A DNA stretch of 19,394 nt, from the NCBI GenBank assembly GCA_011522945.1, contig WTHY01000065.1:1-19394 (forward strand), written 5' to 3'. The notes under the pieces were generated by a model. It worked only from the letters and a program-made list of their open reading frames with translations. It had not been told where the DNA came from and searched no databases. Below are positions 7,519-14,397 of the stretch, one piece after another. Position 1 is the first letter of the stretch. Every line of letters begins with the position of its first letter. The stretch comes from Alphaproteobacteria bacterium (GTDB taxonomy: Bacteria; Pseudomonadota; Alphaproteobacteria; Puniceispirillales; Puniceispirillaceae). A program made the translations under genes and the position numbers.

Positions 7519-8745
7519 ATGATTAGCCGCACATTACATCATACTGTTCTCGCTTTGATTGTCTTTATCTGGGTGGTGCCGTTCATTGCCCTAGTGACGA
7601 CATCCCTGCGTTCTGAGATTGCCTCTAAGACATCTGGGTTCTGGACAGCCTTTACGCCAACAGAATTAGGACATCGGTTTAGCACGCATGATAAGGGCAG
7701 CACAGAAGAAGTGCTTATCATGACAGGCAATATTTTTGAGCGCCTAAATCTGCAAGAAGAGGATTTCCCAGTCTCTGGTGAGGTAAAATCTGTCCTCTTT
7801 AAAGGGCGGGTGCCAGACCCTGACAATGAAGGTAAAACGATATTGCTGCGCAAGCTGGTGCCTGTTGGGGAAGCGATGGATGTACGCGACGGTGATTTTG
7901 TATTCCAGAAAAATGGGGATTTTACGTGGACTTTCGACACGCCAACAGCGCCAAAGCCCAAGAAACTAGATGCTTTTATCGATCAAAATCCTGTCTTTGC
8001 CCCTGTCGCCTATGAAGAAGTCTTGTTTGAAAATGAGCATGTGCCAAATGCGCTCATCTCATCTTTTATTGTCACAATTCCAGCAACCATCATCCCGATA
8101 ACTATTGCTGCGTTTGCAGCTTATGCCTTTGCATGGATGCGGTTCCCAGGACGCGACTGGCTATTTGTGATTGTCGTATCTCTTATGGTTGTGCCAACAC
8201 AATTAGCCTTCCTGCCTATTTTGCAAGGCTTTAGCGGCATTGCTTCATGGGCAACAGCGCTAAATGCCTGGATGACAGATTGCGAAGCAACGAAAAGCTG
8301 TCAGGTTGCTTCCAAAAGTTTTGCCAGCCTCTGGATTACACATACAGCTTTTGGCTTGCCTCTCGCCATTTATCTGCTTCGCAACTATATAGTCGGCCTG
8401 CCGCGTGAGTTGCTGGAAAGTGCGCGTATTGATGGCGCAAACCATTTACAAATCTTCACAAAGCTGATCGTACCCTTATCTGTACCAGCCTTAGCCTCAT
8501 TCAGTATTTTCCAATTCCTATGGGTTTGGAATGATTTGATTGTGGCCTTATATATTGGCCCGAATAACTCAGATGATCTGGTATTCCCTATTCGTCTTCA
8601 GCAACAGCTTGGCACCTTCAAAGATCAACTGCATTTGCTAAATGCCTCGGCTGTGATTTCGATGATTGTGCCTGTGATCGTCTTTTTAGCCATGCAGCGC
8701 TATTTCATCCGCGGGCTTCTTGCCGGGTCGGTTAAGGGAGGATGA
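7519..8745 (+). CDS. aglG: Alpha-glucoside ABC transporter, inner-membrane permease (AglG) with large periplasmic insertion
   Basis: 408-residue MalG-type permease. TM1 is at about 9-29, followed by an unusually long hydrophilic stretch (about 30-176) before the next membrane segment (178-204); this insertion is predicted to be periplasmic. Later helices are near 214-233, 270-290, 320-345 and 382-398. The EAA loop is at about 294-319 (LPRELLESARIDGANHLQIFTKLIVP). A second, short loop carries C255 and C261 seven residues apart, possibly a disulfide if it is outside the membrane. AglG proteins of rhizobia are also longer than MalG. It begins 20 bp after aglF and its stop lies within the ribosome-binding/start region of aglA, so translation is probably coupled. 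Confidence 0.9.
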   Translation: MISRTLHHTVLALIVFIWVVPFIALVTTSLRSEIASKTSGFWTAFTPTELGHRFSTHDKGSTEEVLIMTGNIFERLNLQEEDFPVSGEVKSVLFKGRVPDPDNEGKTILLRKLVPVGEAMDVRDGDFVFQKNGDFTWTFDTPTAPKPKKLDAFIDQNPVFAPVAYEEVLFENEHVPNALISSFIVTIPATIIPITIAAFAAYAFAWMRFPGRDWLFVIVVSLMVVPTQLAFLPILQGFSGIASWATALNAWMTDCEATKSCQVASKSFASLWITHTAFGLPLAIYLLRNYIVGLPRELLESARIDGANHLQIFTKLIVPLSVPALASFSIFQFLWVWNDLIVALYIGPNNSDDLVFPIRLQQQLGTFKDQLHLLNASAVISMIVPVIVFLAMQRYFIRGLLAGSVKGG

Positions 8746-8750
8746 GCCGC

Positions 8751-10316
8751 ATGTCCAACGACGTTTCAAAAGATCTTAAATGGTGGGAAACGGCCACTAT
8801 CTATCAGGTATATCCACGCTCTTATCAGGATTCAAATGATGATGGTATCGGCGATCTAAAGGGTATCACATCTCGTCTGGAATATATTGCTGGCCTGGGT
8901 GTTGATGCTGTCTGGATTAGCCCGTTTTTTAAATCGCCACAAAAAGATTTTGGGTATGATGTTGCAGATTACTGCGACATTAATCCTGAATATGGCACAT
9001 TTGCAGATTTTGATGCACTCATCGCAAAAGCACATGCACTTGGCCTGAGATTAATGATTGATATCGTGCCAGCGCATTGTTCTGATCAGCATGTCTGGTT
9101 TCAGGAAAGCCGGCAGTCGCGTGACAACCCAAAGGCTGATTGGTTCCACTGGGTTGACCCGAAGCCAGATGGGTCTGCGCCGACAAATTGGCTATCTTTC
9201 TTTGGGGGAAGAGCCTGGAGCTGGGAGCCACGACGTCAGCAATATTATCTACATAATTTCCTACCAAGCCAGCCAAACTTAAATCATGCCAATGAAGCAG
9301 TTCGTGAGGCTATGATGGATGTGGCGCGCTTCTGGTTTGACCGTGGCGTTGACGGGTTCAGATTAGATGCGGTGCACACAATCAATGGCGATTGCGCACC
9401 TTTTGAGGATAACCCTGTTAATCCTGATTTCGAAGTAGGGCCACTACCACAGGACCAACAACCATTTTTCCGTCAGCTCCATGATGCTGCACAGTTAAAT
9501 CAACCATCTATTCAGAAATTTAGTGAAGCTATCAGACAGGTCGCTGACACTTATGATGACAGATTTTTGATGGGTGAAGTTGATGGCGATAATGATGATG
9601 CTGTAAAAGTCAGCCAAACATTCACACAGGCTGGCCGGCTACATGCTACCTATAATTTCGACCTACTAGAATGGGATGGCCTGACTGTGGATGGCATGAA
9701 ACAGGCTATCTCACATGCTGTTGATGCATTTAATGGCACAGGCAGGCTGTCTTTTGCCTTTTCCAATCATGATGTGCCACGCTCTGCAACACGCCAGCTT
9801 GCACGCCTCAGCGTATCGGAGGCGGACCAGCAAGCCCTGCAGCTTCTATTATTGAAACTTGAAATCAGCTTGATTGGCTCAACCTGTATTTATCAGGGCG
9901 AAGAACTGGCGTTGCAGGATATTGATGATATTCCGCTAGATCGCATGCAAGACCCATGGGGCATTGAGTTTGCACCAGCCTTTGCCGGCCGTGATACTTG
10001 CAGAACCCCTATGGTTTGGGAAAAAGCACAGCCTAATGGCGGGTTCTCAAATGCTAATGACACATGGCTACCTGTCGCCGAAAGACATTTGGAGAGAGCC
10101 GCATTAGATGAGGTTAAGCGACCAGAGTCTATTTACAATAAGCTAGCTGAGTTTTTGCGGTGGCGAAAATCACAACCTGCCATGATGCAGGCAAATCAGA
10201 TGGGACCTATTTCAGGTGGCCCACGGGAAATAATTTTTGAGCGTATCTCTGAAGCACAAACCCTACGGTGCTGCTTTGACTTTGATACGCTGACAGCATC
10301 TTTTGAGGAGATTTAG
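8751..10316 (+). CDS. aglA: GH13 alpha-glucosidase (AglA), cytoplasmic
   Basis: 521 residues from ATG 8751. An ATG at 8742 overlapping the aglG stop is also in frame, but GGAGG (8737-8741) touches it directly, whereas 8751 has a normal 9-nt spacing. The start YQVYPRSYQDSNDDGIGDLKGI (about 18-39) is typical of GH13 alpha-glucosidases. The catalytic triad is D206 (GFRLDAV), E276 (LMGEVDG) and D341 (SNHDVPR); R204, H109 and H340 are also present. Conserved region I reads DIVPAHCSDQH, with Ala and Cys where many family members have Asn and Thr. No signal peptide, so it should hydrolyse imported alpha-glucosides (sucrose, maltose, trehalose or similar) to glucose in the cytoplasm. Its place between permease and ATPase is the rhizobial aglEFGAK order. 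Activity on alpha-sulfoquinovosides cannot be excluded but is not indicated by the sequence. Confidence 0.92.
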   Translation: MSNDVSKDLKWWETATIYQVYPRSYQDSNDDGIGDLKGITSRLEYIAGLGVDAVWISPFFKSPQKDFGYDVADYCDINPEYGTFADFDALIAKAHALGLRLMIDIVPAHCSDQHVWFQESRQSRDNPKADWFHWVDPKPDGSAPTNWLSFFGGRAWSWEPRRQQYYLHNFLPSQPNLNHANEAVREAMMDVARFWFDRGVDGFRLDAVHTINGDCAPFEDNPVNPDFEVGPLPQDQQPFFRQLHDAAQLNQPSIQKFSEAIRQVADTYDDRFLMGEVDGDNDDAVKVSQTFTQAGRLHATYNFDLLEWDGLTVDGMKQAISHAVDAFNGTGRLSFAFSNHDVPRSATRQLARLSVSEADQQALQLLLLKLEISLIGSTCIYQGEELALQDIDDIPLDRMQDPWGIEFAPAFAGRDTCRTPMVWEKAQPNGGFSNANDTWLPVAERHLERAALDEVKRPESIYNKLAEFLRWRKSQPAMMQANQMGPISGGPREIIFERISEAQTLRCCFDFDTLTASFEEI

Positions 10317-11375
10317 ATGGCTCAGGTTGAATTAAAGGACGTCAACAAAGCCTTCGGCAGTGTTCAGGTCATTCGCAATGTAGACCTTGAAATCAATTAA
10401 GGGGAATTTGTGGTATTTGTTGGCCCATCAGGGTGTGGCAAATCTACATTATTGCGTCTGATAGCAGGATTGGAAACCTTAACCAGCGGTGAGATTGTTA
10501 TTGCTGATAGACAAGTCATGGATCTGCCACCATCCAAACGTGGGATTGCCATGGTATTCCAGTCCTATGCGCTATATCCGCATATGAGTGTGTTTCACAA
10601 TATGGCCTTCTCACTTAATTTGCAGGGTGTATCAAAAGCAGAGATCACAAAGCGTGTTGAAGCTGCTGCGAAAATCTTGCAGATGGAGCATCTGCTAGAT
10701 AGGCGTCCAGCGGCCCTATCTGGTGGCCAGCGCCAGCGTGTCGCTATCGGCAGAGCCATCGTGCGTAATCCAGATGTATTTTTATTTGATGAACCACTCT
10801 CAAATCTGGATGCAGCTTTGCGCCATGATACGCGCGTCGAAATCGCCAAGCTTCACAGACAGCTTGGTGCCACGACCATCTATGTGACACATGACCAGGT
10901 TGAAGCCATGACCTTGGCTGATAAAATCGTTGTGCTGAAAGATGGTGAAGTCATGCAGGTCGGCGCACCAATGGACCTGTTTAATATGCCTGCCAATGAA
11001 TTTGTTGCAGGTTTTCTCGGCTCACCAAAAATGAATTTCTTCGATGGTGTTCTCACAGATGTCAGTGCAGATAACACCAAAGCAAAATTTACTGGAGACG
11101 GCATAAAAACAAAGAATATACGGCTTGTCTCAACAGAAAAATCACCAGGAGATTCTGCACGTCTTGGGATCAGGCCACAACATATGCAGCTCGATCCAAA
11201 AGGACCTATTAAAGGCACAATCACACTTGTCGAACGTTTGGGAACAGAAACAATTGTTGAATTGCTGACATCAGAAAATACGCCGTTCAGATTCGCGTCT
11301 CCAGACGCGCCAGATCTCAAAGTTGGCGATGAGGCATGTTTTGCCTTTGATGCGACAAAGGCACATCTTTTCTAA
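10317..11375 (+). pseudogene. aglK: Alpha-glucoside ABC transporter ATPase (AglK), interrupted by an in-frame TAA at codon 28
   Basis: The full gene begins at ATG 10317, directly after the aglA stop, with GAGGAG at 10305-10310. It reads MAQVELKDVNKAFGSVQVIR..EIN, then TAA at 10398-10400, then GEFVVFVGPSGCGKST in the same frame. Counting through the stop, every MalK landmark falls at its E. coli number: Walker A K42, Q82, signature LSGGQ 134-138, Walker B D158/E159, H192, plus a C-terminal regulatory domain ending at 352. The frame after the stop is intact, so the break is one codon. Downstream, GGGG at 10401-10404 precedes a GTG at 10410 (valine 32), from which a 321-residue protein lacking the first strand and the aromatic A-loop residue F13 could start. 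Possibilities are a fresh nonsense mutation, expression by re-initiation, or a sequencing error (AAA or GAA would restore it). Confidence 0.85.
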
Positions 11376-11459
11376 GCGAACACGCACAAACTGGTGAGTA
11401 CAATCCGGTCGGTTATATAAAATGGGTCCGTCTTGACAGGTAAAAACGTTAGGTCTGCT

Positions 11460-11470
11460 TGACAGTGTCA
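11460..11470. promoter_or_regulatory. irr: Short perfect palindrome just upstream of irr
   Basis: TGACA-G-TGTCA lies 7 bp before the irr ATG at 11478 and overlaps a TTGACA (11459-11464). A second TTGACA occurs 26 bp upstream (11433-11438) and an AT-rich TATATAAAAT box at 11414-11423. No complete, well spaced promoter can be drawn. The palindrome could be an operator for autoregulation. Confidence 0.3.
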
Positions 11471-11477
11471 GTTACCT

Positions 11478-11921
11478 ATGGCCATGCTCAGAGCCATGAT
11501 AAGTGATAATCTTTTTGCAAAAAATACAGTGCCGATCGTGCGAAAGCTACGGTCACATGATGTGCGCCCTACCCGTCAACGGGTGCAAATCGGGTGTCTG
11601 CTGTTTCATGGTGCGGATAAACATGTCAGCCCTGATCAGCTGGTAACAATGTTACAGGCGCATGACATTTACATGTCCCTAGGCACAGTCTATAACACAT
11701 TACGCCAATTTGCCGAGGCAGGCTTGATCACCGAGGTTGCCGGCATGGGTGATAGGCTTGTTTATGATACAAATTTATCCTCTCATCATCACTTTCTAGA
11801 TGTAGATACAGGCGAGCTTATCGATATTGATGCAGATAATCTTCAGTTGAATGGATTGCCACATTTGCCTGGAGGATTCAGCCTGGATGGCGTTGATATC
11901 ACCATCAGAATCAAGCGCTAA
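11478..11921 (+). CDS. irr: Fur-family iron/heme response regulator Irr
   Basis: 147 residues in the Fur fold: a winged helix with RPTRQRVQIGCLLF (30-43) and SLGTVYNTLRQFAEAGLI (67-84), then a dimerisation domain. It carries the SSHHHFLD stretch (H103-H105) and the C-terminal pattern LPHLPGGFSLDGVDITIRIKR that mark Irr, and lacks the CxxC pairs that hold structural zinc in Fur and PerR. The N-terminal heme-regulatory Cys-Pro motif of Bradyrhizobium Irr is absent, as in many other Irr proteins. Irr binds iron-control elements under low iron and loses function with heme or peroxide. The next gene is katG, a heme enzyme against peroxide, so local control is plausible. The start is uncertain: ATG 11478, 11484 and 11496 are all in frame, with no strong Shine-Dalgarno; I keep the longest. 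Confidence 0.9.
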   Translation: MAMLRAMISDNLFAKNTVPIVRKLRSHDVRPTRQRVQIGCLLFHGADKHVSPDQLVTMLQAHDIYMSLGTVYNTLRQFAEAGLITEVAGMGDRLVYDTNLSSHHHFLDVDTGELIDIDADNLQLNGLPHLPGGFSLDGVDITIRIKR

Positions 11922-11951
11922 CAGTGTTGATTTGATATCTAGTTGGCACAA

Positions 11952-11966
11952 TTTCAAAATGTGAAA
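11952..11966. promoter_or_regulatory. katG: Inverted repeat upstream of katG, first copy
   Basis: TTTCA (11952-11956) and TGAAA (11962-11966) are exact inverted arms around 5 bp. It lies 7 bp upstream of a second, longer repeat sharing the TTTC/GAAA arms (11973-11990), so the two may be paired binding sites for one regulator. Confidence 0.4.
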
Positions 11967-11972
11967 CATATC

Positions 11973-11990
11973 GATTTCTAGTTTGAAATC
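11973..11990. promoter_or_regulatory. katG: Perfect inverted repeat upstream of katG, second copy
   Basis: GATTTC (11973-11978), spacer TAGTTT, GAAATC (11985-11990). It ends 14 bp before a TTGACT (12005-12010) that could be the katG -35 box; the matching -10 is poor (TACCCT at 12027-12032). This position suits an activator or a repressor overlapping the promoter. Irr, encoded by the preceding gene, and OxyR are the obvious candidates, but the sequence does not decide. Confidence 0.45.
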
Positions 11991-12063
11991 ACTTCAAAGA
12001 AGGCTTGACTTTACCTCTACCTGCCATACCCTTGGGAGGTAGATTATTTTGACCATTTTTCAT

Positions 12064-12098
12064 GTTATGTGATGCTGAGGTTATCTAGTGCACATAAC
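12064..12098 (+). promoter_or_regulatory. katG: Stem-loop in the katG leader
   Basis: GTTATGTG (12064-12071) and CACATAAC (12091-12098) are exact 8-bp inverted arms around a 19-nt loop. The stem ends 29 nt before the katG ATG and clears the ribosome-binding site (GGAGA, 12116-12120). It may be a transcript-stabilising structure or a regulatory hairpin; no terminator T-run follows. A weaker inverted pair, CTACCT (12017-12022) and AGGTAG (12037-12042), lies just upstream. Confidence 0.45.
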
Positions 12099-12127
12099 GC
12101 TAAACAACCATCATTGGAGATATCAAT

Positions 12128-14257
12128 ATGGATGAAGCAAGATGCCCCGTTATGCACGGCGCCCTTACCAGCAATAAGCAGACAGGCACATCAAATCAGG
12201 ATTGGTGGCCAAACCAACTTAATTTGCGCATTTTACGTCAGCATGATGGAAAATCGAACCCTCTGGGAACGAATTTTGATTATCGTGAGGCGTTCAAACA
12301 GGTAGATTACGAAGCCTTGAAAAAAGACCTGCATGATCTGATGACAGAGTCTCAGGATTGGTGGCCAGCAGACTATGGGCATTATGGTCCATTCTTCATT
12401 CGCATGACATGGCATGCAGCTGGCACATACCGCACAGGTGACGGCCGTGGCGGCGGTGGCACAGGCGCACAGCGTTTTGCACCACTAAATTCGTGGCCGG
12501 ATAATGGCAACCTTGATAAGGCGCGCCGTCTGTTATGGCCAATCAAACAAAAATACGGCAATAAGATTTCCTGGGCAGATCTGTTTATTTTAACAGGTAA
12601 TGTTGCCATAGAATCTATGGGTGGTAAGACCTTTGGATTTGGCGGCGGCCGTCCGGATATCTGGCATCCTGAAGAAGATATTTATTGGGGCGTAGAAACA
12701 GATTGGCTTGGTGATGAGCGCTATTCTGATACGCGCCAGTCTCTGGATAACCCACTTGCTGCTGTACAGATGGGACTGATCTATGTGAACCCAGAAGGGC
12801 CAAATGGTAACCCTGACCCGCTATTAAGTGCTCAGGATATCCGTGAAACTTTTGGTCGCATGGCAATGAATGACGAAGAGACTGTTGCTCTTGTCGCTGG
12901 CGGCCATACCTTTGGTAAGGCGCATGGCGCAGGTGACCCAGAACTTGTCGGGGCAGAGCCTGAGGGTGCACCTCTGGAACAGATGGGCTTTGGCTGGAAA
13001 AACCTGCATGCCTCTGGCAAGGGCGTTGACACCACAACAAGCGGGATCGAGGGTCCGTGGACGGCTAACCCGACACAGTGGGATAATGGATATTTTGACC
13101 TGCTCTTTAAATATGAATGGGCCCTGACAAAAAGCCCTGCTGGCGCACATATCTGGCAGCCTGTCGATGCAGACGAAGCAGATATGGCACCACAAGTTGA
13201 TGGATCTGGTGAAAAAGTCTCAACTATGATGACGACAGCTGACATGGCAATGATCATGGATCCGGCCTATCGCGAGATTTCGGAGCGTTACCACAAAGAT
13301 CCAGAGCTATTTGCAGATGCATTTGCACGTGCGTGGTATAAGCTACTGCACCGCGATATGGGTCCGAAAATTCGCTATTTAGGCCCAGAAGTACCTGAAG
13401 AAGAGTTAATCTGGCAGGATCCTGTACCAGCAGGCACATCTGACTATGATGTTGATGCGGTTAAGGCATCCATTAAGGCAAGCGGCCTGTCCTCACTCGA
13501 AATGATTGAGACAGCTTGGGCGTCAGCCGCGACCTATCGCGGCTCAGACATGCGTGGCGGCGCAAATGGTGCTCGTATCCGTTTGGCCCCGCAAAAAGAC
13601 TGGGCAGCGAACAAGCCGGATCAGCTATCACGCATACTTGGCGTATTAGAAGCCATTGCCTCTGAGCATGGGGCAAGCGTAGCTGATGTTATCGTTCTAG
13701 CAGGTAATGTAGGTATTGAGAGCGCTTGCTCGGCCGAAGTGCCATTCCTTGCAGGCCGTGGTGATACCACACAAGAGCTAACTGATGTTGAGTCATTTGC
13801 TGTCCTTGAACCAGCTGCTGATGGATTCCGCAACTACCTCCAGAAGAATTACTCACAATCTCCTGAGGAAATGCTGCTGGATAAAGCACAGCTTTTAGGT
13901 CTGACAGCTGCAGAAATGACTGTTCTGGTCGGTGGTATGCGCTCTCTTGGCATTTCTGCGGATGGCCATGGTGTCTGGAGTGAAACTGGCAAGCTGAGCA
14001 ATGCATGGTTTAATACCCTGCTTGACATGTCTGTCCAGTGGTCAAAGGCCGGTGACAATCTCTATGAAGCGAAGGATCGCAAGACAGGTCAGGTCGTGCG
14101 TACAGCGACACGTGTTGATCTTGTATTTGGGTCAAATTCTGAACTTCGAGCAATTGCCGAGGCCTATGCTCAGGATGATAATAAAGACAAATTCGTGTCT
14201 GACTTTATCGCAGCTTGGAATAAGGTGATGAATGCTGACAGATTTGATATTGCCTAA
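12128..14257 (+). CDS. katG: Catalase-peroxidase KatG
   Basis: 709 residues, the full two-domain class I heme peroxidase. The distal heme residues are R92, W95 and H96 (IRMTWHAAGTYR), the proximal histidine is H260 (VAGGHTFGKAHG), and the Met-Tyr-Trp crosslink that gives catalase activity is available as M245, Y219 (GLIYVNPEGP) and W95. All are 12 or 10 positions lower than in M. tuberculosis KatG, as expected from a shorter N-terminus. The C-terminal domain contains the degenerate repeat (ETAWASAATYRGSDMRGGANGARIRLAPQKDW). There is no signal peptide, so it is cytoplasmic. It removes hydrogen peroxide. GGAGA at 12116-12120 sits 7 nt before the ATG. It has its own regulatory region and a strong terminator, so it is probably monocistronic, and it follows irr by about 200 bp. 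Confidence 0.98.
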   Translation: MDEARCPVMHGALTSNKQTGTSNQDWWPNQLNLRILRQHDGKSNPLGTNFDYREAFKQVDYEALKKDLHDLMTESQDWWPADYGHYGPFFIRMTWHAAGTYRTGDGRGGGGTGAQRFAPLNSWPDNGNLDKARRLLWPIKQKYGNKISWADLFILTGNVAIESMGGKTFGFGGGRPDIWHPEEDIYWGVETDWLGDERYSDTRQSLDNPLAAVQMGLIYVNPEGPNGNPDPLLSAQDIRETFGRMAMNDEETVALVAGGHTFGKAHGAGDPELVGAEPEGAPLEQMGFGWKNLHASGKGVDTTTSGIEGPWTANPTQWDNGYFDLLFKYEWALTKSPAGAHIWQPVDADEADMAPQVDGSGEKVSTMMTTADMAMIMDPAYREISERYHKDPELFADAFARAWYKLLHRDMGPKIRYLGPEVPEEELIWQDPVPAGTSDYDVDAVKASIKASGLSSLEMIETAWASAATYRGSDMRGGANGARIRLAPQKDWAANKPDQLSRILGVLEAIASEHGASVADVIVLAGNVGIESACSAEVPFLAGRGDTTQELTDVESFAVLEPAADGFRNYLQKNYSQSPEEMLLDKAQLLGLTAAEMTVLVGGMRSLGISADGHGVWSETGKLSNAWFNTLLDMSVQWSKAGDNLYEAKDRKTGQVVRTATRVDLVFGSNSELRAIAEAYAQDDNKDKFVSDFIAAWNKVMNADRFDIA

Positions 14258-14278
14258 CCTGTCGAAATAGAAACGCAC

Positions 14279-14309
14279 AAAAGAGGGAAGCATGCTTCCC
14301 TCTTTTTTT
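14279..14309 (+). terminator. katG: Strong intrinsic terminator of katG
   Basis: A perfect palindrome centred between 14292 and 14293 (left arm 14279-14292, right arm 14293-14306), with GAGGGAAGCATGCTTCCCTC as its core. The T-run is TTTTTTT at 14303-14309. It starts 22 bp after the katG stop. Because the stem is flanked by A-run and T-run it could also work on the opposite strand. Confidence 0.95.
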
Positions 14310-14397
14310 ATGCCCCGCTAGTCTAAACCACATAGAAGGTGTAACCATAATCTGCACCTTAGTCTGGTAGTCCTACGCCGCATATCGGAGTTGCATC

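Noticed and set aside
10398..10400. Stop-codon readthrough or recoding in aglK
   Set aside because: TAA is not used for selenocysteine or pyrrolysine and no recoding structure is apparent; a nonsense change, re-initiation or sequence error is simpler.
12615..13257. Long open frames on the minus strand inside katG
   Set aside because: They overlap a certain katG gene, have no ribosome-binding sites and their translations resemble no protein family; they are shadows of the coding strand.
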